NCBI GenBank assembly: GCA_010909165.1
Contig: MU008176.1
Location: 915,856 to 979,855, forward strand
From: Anthoceros angustus
Lineage: Eukaryota; Streptophyta; Anthocerotopsida; Anthocerotales; Anthocerotaceae
Reading direction: 5' to 3'
DNA length: 64,000 nucleotides
Position 1 is the first letter of the stretch, and each line of letters begins with the position of its first letter. Made by a program: the position numbers and the translations under genes. The notes beneath the pieces were generated by a model, which was given only the letters and a program-made list of their open reading frames with translations, made no database searches and had not been told where the DNA came from. Below, piece by piece: positions 45,901-55,900 of the stretch.

Positions 45901-46528
45901 CGACAGTTTCACTCATTAGGAGCAGGTGTGATTGAAGATGTCCGGGTGCAGAGAGACAAGGGGTTTGGTTTTGTTAGGTATCGCTCTCATGAAGAAGCTG
46001 CATTTGCGATTCAAATAGCAAATGGCAGGGTCATCTGTGGGAAGTCTGTCAAGGTAATTGTGAGGGAGCTTAAATGTTTGGCCTAGATTTGCTTTTTTTC
46101 TTCTCTGTACATTTGTGGCCATAGTGTATGTAGTCTTCATTTGCAGCTTTGTGGTGTTCCCAGTTCCACAGCCATTGATGACATCTCTTGTCTACTGGCA
46201 GTGTTCCTGGGGCAGCAAGCCTACTCCTCCGGGGACGACATCTACCCCTTTGCCACCCCCTCCTCCAAATCATTTTCAAGGAGTTATCCCAGCAGGTCTG
46301 AACCAAGCTTTTAATGGAGCAGCTGAGCTTCTAGGTTACGGAAGAGTGAACCTGGGTCAACCTGGAGCTGGACGTGCGCTTTTGCCACTACCACACCAGC
46401 AAGGGTTAGGAATTGGACTTGGGCAAGCTCCTCTGGGTGCTGGAGGCAACCGCACGCTTTACGAGGGCTTTCAACCAGGTGGAGGGCTTCCAACTGGTGG
46501 TCTAGGCCAGCAGCGACTTTATTACTGA
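42961..46528 (+). CDS. UBP1: UBP1/RBP45-47-like triple-RRM oligouridylate-binding protein (about 461 aa, 12 coding exons)
   Basis: Exons with consistent phases: 42961-43086, 43708-43769, 44210-44312, 44599-44675, 44822-44883, 44979-45066, 45159-45234, 45330-45360, 45461-45613, 45698-45804, 45880-46053, 46202-46528. The start is a Gln-rich region, followed by [17 protein letters not shown]1 has RNP2 VYVGNI and RNP1 [11 protein letters not shown]2 has IFVGDL and [11 protein letters not shown]3 has VYVGNL and [17 protein letters not shown] and a Gly-rich tail ending RLYY follow. The order and linkers match plant UBP1, a TIA-1 relative that binds U-rich introns and 3' UTRs, enhances splicing and joins stress granules. 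Length is near the family norm (~420 aa). All splice sites are GT/AG and no coding damage was seen. Confidence 0.94.
43206..43300 (+). repeat. Pentanucleotide (GGTCR)n microsatellite in UBP1 intron 1
   Basis: About 18 five-base units. The central stretch (~43238-43285) is GGGTC repeated, giving many GGG runs spaced by two bases on the transcribed-RNA sense strand. Confidence 0.9.
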
Positions 46529-46985
46529 TGGATGAGGCAACCGGTGTAGAGATCTGACCTGTCCAAGACATTTGACGGGGGCCCTGTCCGACAGACTCCA
46601 GATTTTTTCTCACAGTGATCCTTCGAGGGGACGCTTCCTTGTTTGCCTTCTTCCTCTGATCCTGTGGGTCCTGACAAACTGTGGCCAGTGAGGATATAAC
46701 ATAGACCTGGCTTTGTAAATGGGCCTAGGTAGGTAGGTGGTTCACATCATCTCCGGACTCGTGGAAAACTGCTGAGTTAGTTTCCTGCTGGATCGCCCAA
46801 TTGTACAGTATGAGTTTACACATCGTGCAAGGCAACTTGTCCAGCTCTTGAGTTCGAGGTACCTTGTAAATCTCACCCCTGGACCACTTATTAGGTCTCT
46901 GTCTCATGGTCGATGGCAGAATGCAACAGTTTCTTGTATGTGTATGTACATTTTCTGGCCATTTCCAGGCCAATTTAGTATGTTT
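46529..46985. other. UBP1 3' UTR and flank
   Basis: No coding signal. Likely 3' UTR for the first few hundred bases. Confidence 0.5.
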
Positions 46986-46989
46986 TTAC

Positions 46990-47140
46990 CAGATATCCTG
47001 TGTGTCTGCGGGACACCAAGCCTACTCCTGCAGGATGACCCCTTGCCGGGCTCCGCCTCCGATAGGTTGCTTTCAAGCTGTCCATCAGATATTTTTGTGG
47101 GCTAGGCCTGGTGTGAACGGGGGAACCCAGCCTGAAGGGT
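46990..47140 (+). pseudogene. Relic of the UBP1 last exon
   Basis: About 460 bp after the UBP1 stop, the DNA aligns with the start of its exon 12. TGTGTCTGCGGGACACCAAG matches TGTTCCTGGGGCAGCAAG, followed by identical CAAGCCTACTCCT, then CCCCTTGCC, CTTTCAAG and a later GTGTGAAC block. In frame it gives TKPTPAG then a stop, against SKPTPPGT in the gene. It is best read as the remains of a local duplication of the gene's 3' end. Confidence 0.5.
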
Positions 47141-48268
47141 TGGTTATCTTTCGTCCTTTCGCCAATGCCACACTGGACATTGTAGAATTAATCCTAAACG
47201 ACCGGCCCCTCTGGACATTTTCTGAAGGAAAATAATGAGAAATTAATTGTTGTCTTTCTTAAGTAAAATATTTAATTTTAAATTTAAAAAATATATGTTT
47301 CACAATTTTACAAAGAAGCGCTTTCCAACGAGGTATGTCTTAGCCCATTTCATGAACCAATGTAATCTTGGCCCATTTCATGAATAAATGTAATTACGTT
47401 GAAGTGAGGAACGGCCCTATCGATTCTCGGGAGAGCACCTCTCTCTATGGTTTGTGCAAATGATATAGCGAAACACGCTGCATGCAAGATCACTAGAAGG
47501 GTGGCATGAATGCAAGTGTTCCATGCGAAAATCACAAACAGCAAAGCTCAAAACAATGGATTCCAAGTGTTCGAACGCAAAAGTCTTTCACAAACTGAAT
47601 AAAACTTCACAGACTTATGTGCGGCAACAAAATAGGACACGTCCAAGAAAGCCCCCAGACATGAGCACCACCCGCTTACCGTGATCGAAGTCCTCTACCA
47701 CATACTCTAGCCTTATTGGTTGGCTTGCCCTAACACTAGTACCTTCATTGGGAACCAGAGTGTTTGACATAGAGTCGCTGACACCGCACAATGCAGCCGA
47801 GAGTCATTACAGTCCGTAGAGAAGGCGAGACAAAACGCATAAAAACCAAAGGTCAATGAGAGAAGCAGATATGGCGATTCTTATACAATCTCACATTAGT
47901 TCTTTGGCTGAATCCTAATCCATTTTTTGTGTTCTTGACTTGGGAAGAGAGCGCTTTCAGCGGCAAACACACCATGATCTTTTCCAAAAGTTTTCATATC
48001 ACAATTGCACGCAATCCCATACAAAATAGGCGAAAGGCCTAGTTTGGGATTTTAGGTCGATTAGGGTGAAGTATCTATATATCTCTAGTGTTTTATATTT
48101 AAAATGGCTCCCTAGCAAGGCCTCTTTAGTAAGGGGTGTTACTCTTCCCTCCATTTAGTATCTGTCTCTAAGTTTTTGTTTCCAATATACATACCAAATA
48201 CAGTAGTATCACTTTAATAATATAGTATTAAATTAAGTTGAAGACGTTACTTAGTACTTGCTATATAT
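47141..48268. other. AT-rich gene-free region
   Basis: No gene seen. The composition changes here from the GC-rich gene block to AT-rich sequence. Confidence 0.6.
47339..47394. repeat. Two tandem 28-bp repeats
   Basis: Two adjacent copies of CTTRGCCCATTTCATGAAYM followed by AATGTAAT, differing at three positions. Confidence 0.9.
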
Positions 48269-48545
48269 GGGGGATCCATGGCCATAAAAGGGCTAGCTTA
48301 TAAAGCTCACTTCCTCCACACCGCTCTTGAGAAGGACATAGAAGCTTTAAGCTTAAGTAACTGCTACAAAAAGACCAGCTCATAGAGGTTACTTCCTCTA
48401 CACCCCTATAGAGAAGATCAGAGGAGCTTTAAGCTTAAGTAACAGCTACATGTGGGGGATCGATGGCCATATAAAAAGGCTAGCTCGTATACCTTTAAAA
48501 TCACTTCCTCCACTCTTGAAAAGGTCATAGGAGCTTTCAAATTAC
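48269..48545. repeat. Three imperfect ~90-bp direct repeats upstream of the AT-hook gene
   Basis: Copies start at about 48269, 48369 and 48453. Shared blocks are GGGGGATC-ATGGCCATA (first and third), ACTTCCTC-ACAC (all), and AGGAGCTTTAAGCTTAAGTAA or a variant (all). The third copy contains TATAAAAAG. They end ~110 bp before the start codon. Confidence 0.8.
48470..48478 (+). promoter_or_regulatory. Candidate TATA box of the AT-hook gene
   Basis: TATAAAAAG in the third upstream repeat, ~187 bp before the ATG. The first repeat has only CATAAAAGG at the matching place, so the third copy probably drives the gene. Confidence 0.45.
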
Positions 48546-48656
48546 GCTAGGACCTTAGCGGAATTGTTGTGGAAGCGTATATTGTGAAGTTGGAAGGGAG
48601 CTTTGAACTGAACATTGGGAGAAGAGAACTAAGTATTTCTAATTCTTATTAATAGG

Positions 48657-50063
48657 ATGAAAAGAACACGTGATCATTCTGGAGTTACATTAAAACGTTG
48701 CCTCAAACAAAGGAAGACAAATCAAATACCTAATAATGTAATATTCAAAATAGAGGGAACAACTCTACCTTTATCGAAGATGGAAGACACGAAAAAAGAT
48801 GACGAGAGTAATAATTTAACAGAGGATCCTATTTTTATAGATGAGGACGATGATTCAAGCGACGAGGACCATTATTCAAACTATGAGAACCCTGATTTAA
48901 GTGATGAGGAGCATGATTTAAGTGATGAGGAGCATGATTTAAGTGATGAGGAGCATGGTTCAAGCGATGAGGAATACAGACCTATGCCTCGACGCCGAGG
49001 ATGTCAAAATATACGGTCCAAAAATAAGAAAACCGTTACAACAAAAGCTACTAGACATAGATTTCAAAGACTCAAAACGTCTGGTAAAAATGAAAGGGAA
49101 GAGAAAGATACAAAAAACAATGAGAAAGAGAGACCAATGCCTCGACCTCGGGGACGTCCAAAGGGGTCAAAAAATAAGAAGAATCTTGCTAAGGAAGTTT
49201 TTAAACATAGATTTCAAGGACTCAAAACATCCGACAACATTGACATTGATGAAGAAATTCAAAAGAATAGTATTTACCACAATAGTAATGTGTGCTTGGT
49301 GCAAAAACAAGACTCGGAGATTGAGTCCGATAGAAAAGAAGTGAAAATAAATCTTGCTGCCGATCTAATAATGCAACTTGGAGAATCAAAACCTCCACGC
49401 CGAGGACGGGGACGTCCAAAAGGGTCCAAAAATAAGAAGAAAATTGCTGAAATAATAGGAGCCCAAAGTAACAAATTACAAGGATTTGAGACATTCAATA
49501 ATATGGAACTTGAAGGAATTCCAAAGAAGGGCTTTCACTATATTCAAATCGATATACCAACAAAAGTTTATCGAACAAGGGCTCGTTGTTTATTAGAAGC
49601 ACAGAACGATATGGCACAATCATCCCCTGAAGTGATGAACAAGGTCGTACAAAATTCTTCAGAAGTGAGGAAAAATATGTCGCAACAATCCCAGGTGAAT
49701 AATGCTGACGATTACAACATGGAAGCGAAGAACGCTTTTTCTGACCAATGGAGTTCGTTGGACAATTTGAATATTCTTTCAGATCGAAACTATTCACTAG
49801 AAGAAATGAATATTTTTTCAGACCAATGGAGTTCATTGGACAAATTCGATCTGCTTTCAGATCAATACAAGTCAATGGAAGAAATAAATCCTCTTTCATA
49901 TCAGGAAAATTCACTAGAAGAAATGACCAAATGGATCGATACTGACCTTTGCCCTCCACATGATTATTATCTTGGCAGTAATGACTATGAGATCTTTGAG
50001 TCATGGATAGACAAAGAGTTGAAAGAGAAACAGGGGTCCTCTTCGGGCTTTATGGAGTTTTAA
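48657..50063 (+). CDS. Orphan AT-hook protein with acidic repeats and conserved C-terminal box (468 aa)
   Basis: Single-exon frame, family not recognised. Visible parts: a basic N-terminus; an acidic Ser/Asp/Glu stretch (~63-108) with three exact 7-residue repeats (DLSDEEH, from 21-bp DNA repeats at 48894-48956); a degenerate hook (PRRRGCQNIRSKNKK, ~110-125); and two canonical AT-hooks, RPRGRPKGSKNKK (~162-175) and RRGRGRPKGSKNKKK (~246-262). Each hook is followed by a similar -FQGLKT- or LQGFETF stretch, so hook and follower form a repeated ~80-aa module. Four ~22-residue repeats of the type SDQWSSLDNLNILSD, SLEEMN follow. The end box is LEEMTKWIDTDLCPPHDYY, then NDYEIFESWIDKE (~419-455). 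AT-hooks bind the minor groove of AT-rich DNA, so a nuclear chromatin role is likely. The array at 1-20.4 kb carries derived copies of residues ~240-460. Confidence 0.82.
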   Translation: MKRTRDHSGVTLKRCLKQRKTNQIPNNVIFKIEGTTLPLSKMEDTKKDDESNNLTEDPIFIDEDDDSSDEDHYSNYENPDLSDEEHDLSDEEHDLSDEEHGSSDEEYRPMPRRRGCQNIRSKNKKTVTTKATRHRFQRLKTSGKNEREEKDTKNNEKERPMPRPRGRPKGSKNKKNLAKEVFKHRFQGLKTSDNIDIDEEIQKNSIYHNSNVCLVQKQDSEIESDRKEVKINLAADLIMQLGESKPPRRGRGRPKGSKNKKKIAEIIGAQSNKLQGFETFNNMELEGIPKKGFHYIQIDIPTKVYRTRARCLLEAQNDMAQSSPEVMNKVVQNSSEVRKNMSQQSQVNNADDYNMEAKNAFSDQWSSLDNLNILSDRNYSLEEMNIFSDQWSSLDKFDLLSDQYKSMEEINPLSYQENSLEEMTKWIDTDLCPPHDYYLGSNDYEIFESWIDKELKEKQGSSSGFMEF

Positions 50064-51360
50064 AGTGAATTTATGCAATCACAATAGCGTAGCTGTTTGT
50101 ATTTAGGATGCTAACAGATTCGTGATTAGTGTCTAGTTCATGTAGTTCATGAACAAAGCAATTCGGCAACATTCGCAATATAAATTTTGTGAGTTCACGA
50201 ACCAGTTGGATCCTCCTAACAAGAATATGCAATATAAAGTGGTATGGACTCAAGGCTGAAACTAACAAATAATCATAAATTCAAAATTATATGTTCATAA
50301 TCTTAAAATTAAATTGAACAATAATAATAAATTTAATTATCCACCAATAATTCAAAATTATCCATTGATTATCTAGTAAACTTGTAAACCCTTTTTTTTT
50401 CTTGTCATTTAATAAAATGACTAAATTTTATGAAAATAATGTCGGGATCCTTGCCGAGAAGGCTTCCCAATGACATAATGCCTCCATCGAGCAAGCGTGT
50501 TGCAATCAGATTCCATGTCTATCAAAAACTCATGTTCCCACCGGTGTAGGTAGATGTGCTGTGCGCACATATCTCAAGAATCTGAACACACTTCTCCTCC
50601 ACCATTGACTTCAAAATTGCACAAGAAAGTTGCCAAAAATTGGCTTGAACATAAAAGAACGCAGTCCAAGCTCTACCTCATCTCCACTAAAAGAAACCCC
50701 ACTAAGTACAATCCAATCGCCTTTTCCTGATGCGATAATACGATGTGTAACATAGGGGAATCAGAACCCTTGTTGAAGATTTCTCCTCCGGGTTTGTTTT
50801 GATTTAGTTTAAAACTAATAAATTTTAAAAAAACTACAATCCAACCTCCCACGCTCCTTGCCATTGATATACAAAGATGTGTGTACGCACTCTACTAAGT
50901 CATTTGCCTCGCCATTGGATTAATGATCCACCACCGGTTAAGGTGCTGCTCTATGCACTGTCAGGGCACACTACAAAATAGATGAAGTGCGAAATGTGAC
51001 TTTTGGCCAGGACTGTTTTCTGTTTTGGAGACTTCCTGAGCAGAAAACAACTGGGTGTGAAGTCCTGGTACATCTTTGAAAAATGCCTTGCGTCCCTTGG
51101 GCAACGGTGGAAGACCACATGTACACTAACCCCCTAGATTGGTTTGAATGTTTTTTTGTTTTCTTATGTTTTGTATGATGGAGTGCTTAGGAAATGTCCG
51201 AGGCAAGGCCTCTTATACTAAAAGGGTCCTTGGCCCATGACAATATTACTTTTTAGTCCTTGGACCTCGAACTGTGAATGTCAAAGGTGCTAGAAGGTCC
51301 TTGGACCTTGGGATTTTAGGAATAAAATTGTCTACATAAGGTGGGGATCCTTCATTCGAT
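50064..51360. other. AT-rich gene-free region
   Basis: No gene seen. A T run sits near 50391-50400. A near-perfect inverted pair AAGGTCC TT GGACCTT lies at 51294-51309. Confidence 0.6.
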
Positions 51361-51399
51361 TGATGCGGAAGTGGGAGGTGGCTAGTTCCACAACGGTGG

Positions 51400-51947
51400 C
51401 GAATATGGAGCGTCTGAGATCTTGGCGGGAGATAACAACCCTAGTTGCGGAGCCGGGGTTGACAGTGAGCTGAGCACTAGCAGAGTTGGAGCGCAATTGG
51501 AAGAAGACCGCATCTTGGTACTGTGATTCTGCGAGATTTCAAGGCCAAAGGCTAAGTTCGCAACCGGGTGGGACTGCAGTGAAGTTAAGTGAAGGAGGCG
51601 CATGCGACGAATGAGGAGCTCCAGAATGAAATTTCACGAGCCCAGGAACAAGTGGAGACGCAGGCACCTCTAGAGAAGTTCAAGAAGCTAGTGAAGAGGT
51701 ATAAGCGGAAGAGAGATGAGCTAGAGCATGGATGGAGGAACGCACTGTTTGGCTGTCCAATGATGAGGAGCGAGGAAACATGCGCAGGGGCAGTAGACGG
51801 ACGGCGCATCCTAGGAGGAGTGAAGAGACCTCGGATAGCGGGAGTGAGGTGGAGATATTAAGGGAGGATCTTGGGATCGGGCGTGGTAGGAGGCGGGGAA
51901 CACCCATGGGCCGCAGGCTAGGCGGCCACAGGAGGCGGGCGCGCTGA
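51400..51947 (+). pseudogene. Coiled-coil plus Arg-rich gene remnant, unrecognised
   Basis: Three frame pieces follow one another: ~51402-51585 (MERLRSWREITTLVAEPG, one stop), 51589-51735 (EAHATNEELQNEISRAQEQV then LEKFKKLVKRYKRKRDELEH, a clear coiled-coil pattern) and 51732-51947 (SEETSDSGSEVEILREDLG then RGRRRGTPMGRR). Coiled coil followed by an arginine-rich nucleic-acid-binding tail could be a retroelement gag-like protein, but I see no zinc knuckle or polymerase nearby, so function is left open. Confidence 0.35.
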
Positions 51948-52931
51948 TTTTAGAGGGGAGTGGCATCATAGGTCAGGGCTTTCACTTGGATTAGAGGATA
52001 AGGTGCTAGGAAGCCTGTGAACCTGTAGATACCCGAATTGGTAGGCGCGCTAGTGGTAGGATAGCCATCTTTAGATACTGGAGGTAGGTTAGCCATCTTT
52101 AGACACTGGAAAAGTGAGTTCTGGCGCTCCGCGGCCGGATGTACAAGAGACCCCTTCGCGTCTCCCTCGTTAGACAATTTCAGGTGTGAGCTCTCGTGTG
52201 TCGAATCTGCGCGCGTGGTTGGTTGGAGACGACCGATCGATGACGGACTGATTCGGTGTGCTGTCCTCTCGTCACAAGAGGGCCGGGGAGATCCTTGGAT
52301 GGTCGAGAGCTGAGTGACCAAGATCCGCGTCTGGGGTGACTAGTGGTGAAGGGTGCTCGATGCATGCCAGGAGAGGGAAATTCCCGCAGGGGACCGGGGT
52401 GAGATCGCGGGTGTGCGAATCGCCTGTGGAGCCGACAAGCTGTTTTTTTTCCTTTCCCAACCCGCTGTCTAACCAGATTGTGTCTAATCCCAAGGAAGGG
52501 TCTGTGTGGCCCAAGGAGGGTGCAGCCCAAGAGAGGTCATGTGGCAGAGAGAGGAGGATCTGTCAGAACATCTTGTGCGCGGTGGTGTATGAGGTCCTGG
52601 AAGAAGGGGTGAGTGAGTCATTGTGTGAAGGGAGTCTAGGTGGTGAGCGCGAGGTGGAAACGCGGAGCGGGGAAGGTTGGGAATAAATTGTGGGGTCGGA
52701 GGAAATCGGCGGTGAGGTGCAGCGGCGTGCGTGGCCATGGTGTGCATCCACCGGTGAGCTGGGTGTGAATCCACATGAGTGTGACTTGGTGTACATGTGA
52801 ACCTGTGTGCATAGGACCATAGCCCTTAACGAGCGTAGCAGGGGAACCGGGCGCCAAATAGTCGATCGCGATGCACTCGCGCGCCGGTCGGGTGGGTCCC
52901 ACCACAGTGGCTGAATCAGCCACCGCGGAGG
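51948..52931. other. Gene-free region left of the copia element
   Basis: GC-moderate sequence with overlapping frames on both strands and none dominant. No domain recognised. Confidence 0.45.
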
Positions 52932-52980
52932 CCGAACCCACCACGGCGGTGGCCGAACCCACCACGGCGGTGGCCGAACC
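52932..52980. repeat. 21-bp minisatellite split by the copia insertion (left part)
   Basis: Repeats of CCGAACCCACCACGGCGGTG with one more G. The sequence stops inside the third copy at the LTR and resumes after the other LTR at 61731 (ACCCACCACGGCGGTGG). Confidence 0.85.
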
Positions 52981-53254
52981 TGATGAAATATGACCTATTT
53001 AGGGCACTCTTCACTAGGGCACCTAAGGCTATTAATTAATTTAGTTCTTAGGGCTTTAGGTAGTTTAATGAGTAGTTAGTTGTTACAACCACTTAGAGGT
53101 TAGAACTACTTATGGTTACAACCACCTTATGGTTATAACCACCTAGCCTATATAAAGGCTTTGTACTTTCTATTATAATCAATGCATACAACTTTTGTGC
53201 AAAGCTTTCTACTATCGCTATGTTTTGCTACCTAGAGCACTATGATTCTCATCA
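52981..53254 (+). repeat. 5' LTR of the copia element (274 bp)
   Basis: Begins TGATGAAATATG and ends ATTCTCATCA, so the ends are the inverted TGATGA/TCATCA. It contains TATATAAAGG at 53149-53158. Confidence 0.93.
53082..53147 (+). promoter_or_regulatory. Four ~17-bp tandem repeats in the LTR U3 region
   Basis: Imperfect copies of GTTACAACCACTTATG immediately upstream of the TATA box; also present in the 3' LTR at ~61553-61618. The position and form resemble the tandem enhancer boxes known in other plant copia LTRs. Confidence 0.6.
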
Positions 53255-53266
53255 TGGTATCGAGCA
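53255..53266 (+). other. Primer-binding site
   Basis: TGGTATCGAGC directly after the LTR, one base short of the copia PBS TGGTATCAGAGC that pairs with initiator methionine tRNA. Confidence 0.8.
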
Positions 53267-53435
53267 TTGCTGCTCTCTATTTGCATTGGACAACTTGACA
53301 TGCTGATCTACTCTTCTTCTTCATCTTCTTCTTCATTTCTTTTTAGAAGATGCATAGATTCTTTAGATTGCATGTCATAGATTGTCATGTTTTGCCTTCC
53401 TTAATCTTCAATAATGCACACAGTGCATCCAATCC

Positions 53436-54001
53436 TTGCTTCAATGCGATGGACCTTCAATCCTCAAGCAAGGCTATTGGAAGAAGATTAAGGCTGCAAG
53501 ACAAGAGATAGAATATAGGAATGCAAAGATTAGAATTGCTAGGAAGTCTAGTAAGATAGTAGGAGATTCCATACTTATTGCTAACTTCATTGGCTCTATT
53601 CTAATCAAAGTAGAAGATCAAGGGAGGCGGATAGAATTGCTAGAAGAAACTTGCTTACTATCTTTAGTTTAAGTCAAGTGAAAGCAATTGAACTCGCTCT
53701 TGATCATATCCCAAATCTACAAGCGGTCCTCTTCCTCCTCTCCAATGCGGGTTTACAACAACACAAGCAAGAAACTTCCGATTCGATAAAGACTCTCGCC
53801 AGAGAACCACGTCAACACACCCTACGAACAAGCATAGAGGAGTTAGCAAGAGAAGTGCGTGATCTCAATAAGCGCCTCCTTGAGCATCTTGATCCAAACA
53901 TCAATCTTCATCACAAACTTTCCCTTCTGCTCGTCATCCCGACAAACACGCCAAGACAGAAAAGGTTTCTTCTTGTTTTGCTCCTTGCGATTTCTGCATG
54001 A
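53436..54001 (+). pseudogene. Extra reading frames between PBS and gag
   Basis: Two overlapping frames: 53436-53672 (through KIKAARQEIEYRNAKIRIA) and 53651-54001 (through VKAIELALDHIPNLQAVLFL and IEELAREVRDLNKRLLEHLD, with heptad-like spacing). The second ends in an ATGA overlap with the first possible gag ATG at 53998. A coiled-coil N-terminal gag extension split by a frameshift is the simplest reading. Confidence 0.4.
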
Positions 54002-54045
54002 TGATGAGGAAATGCGCGCGCTCTCTAAGCAATAGTGACCACACA

Positions 54046-54950
54046 ATGGCTGGTTCCGACGTGGACGAACGAGAGGAGAGGAAGGATCCACCCAAAGATG
54101 AAGTACGACCTTCCGTGGTGAATCACAACTATGGTGACAGTTTTAAGGAGAAGGACAGATTCAATGGGCAGGCGTATGACGTTTGGCGCCTGCGAATGCG
54201 TGCACTTTTCCGCAATCGAGACCTATGGGACGTTGTAAGTGGGTCCACACCCAGACCACAGTGGGGCTCCGAGAGCAAAGAAACCTGGGACGCCAGGGAT
54301 GAAAAAGCTCAAGACCTCCTGATCAGTGGACTAGCACTTAACATGGTAAGACAATGCAGTCAAGCAAAAACTTCTAAACAGATGTGGGATCACCTTGCTC
54401 AGTTATATTCTTCAAGAGATGTGATGAGTATGATGACCGCGATGCAACTTCTTCAATCAAGATGAAGGAATCGACTCGTCGAACACCATATCAACACTTT
54501 TCCGAAGCTAGATCTCAATATGAAGCCGCCACCAACACCTCCGTCTCGAACTTGTTGCATTCCTTGTTCTCTTGATTTCCCTCCCACCCTCCTGGACCAT
54601 TTCTCACCACACGTAACGTGGTTCGACAAGCCCAAAAGAATTCGGCGGTTTCGATGCGAAGACCTCGACATCGTGTCGCAACTCATCGGAGCCATGATTC
54701 GAGGAGTCCATCGGCGCCATGAGCCCAAGTCCACCCGGCGGTGATGTCTGTTGGAAGAGGCGGAGGAAGAGGCGGCAAAAGTTCTCCTTCCAATAGACAC
54801 CTTATTCCACACCAAACAAATATCATGGCGAATCCAACTCTTCCACACCTTCCGGTACCAAAAGAGTGGAATTATTTGTAATTGGTGCGAATACCTAATC
54901 ACATGGAAAAGGACGTAGAAAGAAGAAGAATGGGAACCTAGATCGAGGCC
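54046..54950 (+). pseudogene. copia gag (frameshifted)
   Basis: An open part to 54465 encodes the typical capsid-like region: DRFNGQAYDVWRLRMRALF, then DEKAQDLLISGLALNMV and SKQMWDHLAQLYSS (DUF4219/UBN2 type). The frame shifts near 54450 and continues MKESTRRTPYQHFSEA. A damaged zinc knuckle (CNWC, then PNHMEKD) lies at ~54875-54920, split by another shift and with the last Cys position reading Val. The ATG at 53998 is an alternative start. Confidence 0.75.
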
Positions 54951-55030
54951 CCGCTCATGTTGCTTCAAGAAACACTCTTCATCAACAACACGTGTGCTCA
55001 CTATTTGCCTTGCATCCTCTAAGCCGCAAC

Positions 55031-55090
55031 CGCTTATTGGTACACAGACGGTGGAGCAACATCACATATCTGCTACAACAAAGACTCCTT
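55031..55090 (+). pseudogene. copia protease remnant
   Basis: YWYTDGGATSHIC carries the aspartic protease active-site pattern D-G-A-(S/T), with an extra Gly. Confidence 0.65.
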
Positions 55091-55399
55091 GAGTCATACA
55101 CCCCACCACAGGACATCCATTGTTCTCCGGGCGATGATCACACCTTCCATAGCGGGCCTAGGTTCTTGTACTCGATGTGATTCGGTCGACTCTTCATCTT
55201 CATCAAGTCCTCCATGTTCGCCATGTGCAAAACCTAGTGTCACCGCTAGTCTTTGCAAAGAACATACCATGTGTCCTTTTATATGCCGATAGTTGTTCCT
55301 TTCCTACCTCAAGAATAGAACACACACTATGACGGCATCTTAGAAGATGGACTCTATAGATTGTCGGGTCAAGTAGGAGCCACACATTCGTCAATGTAG

Positions 55400-55900
55400 C
55401 CTCCCAACATTCGCACAACCAACACACACGATGCTCGGCATTGTAGATTAGGTCACCTAATAGTCGGTTACTCCAAATGTCTAGAGACAACCTATAGAAC
55501 ACCTGTCTCTCCAAGGTTCACAACTTAGATTGGTGCGAAACTGTGTCCTCACAAAACGTCACAGAACCTTTCAAAATCCATCTCCTCAAAGGGCCAAGTC
55601 ACCTTTAGAGATAGTACACAGACATTTGTGGACCCCTCTCTACACCCTCCGGTGGTAGTAGATACTTCTTAACTTTACCGACGACTATTCCGTTTGCCTC
55701 TCCTACATCCTCACAAAGAGTGAAACTTATCTTTTCAAGGATTACATGGCATGGCGAAAGGCTTACAGATCACAAACTCAAGACCTTACGTTCCGACAAC
55801 GGTGGAGAGTTTACATCTCATAGATTTGCTGAATTTTGTCGAGGCGTAGCTCAACAATTAAGTGTAGTATACACTCCTCGGCAAAATGGCGTCAGAAAAT
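55400..55900 (+). pseudogene. copia integrase remnant
   Basis: A GAG-pre-integrase piece (RHCRLGHL) at ~55430-55460 is followed by core pieces in changing frames: LRSDNGGEFTSHRFAEFC and VVYTPRQNGV at 55780-55895. Several stops and shifts lie between them. Confidence 0.7.
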
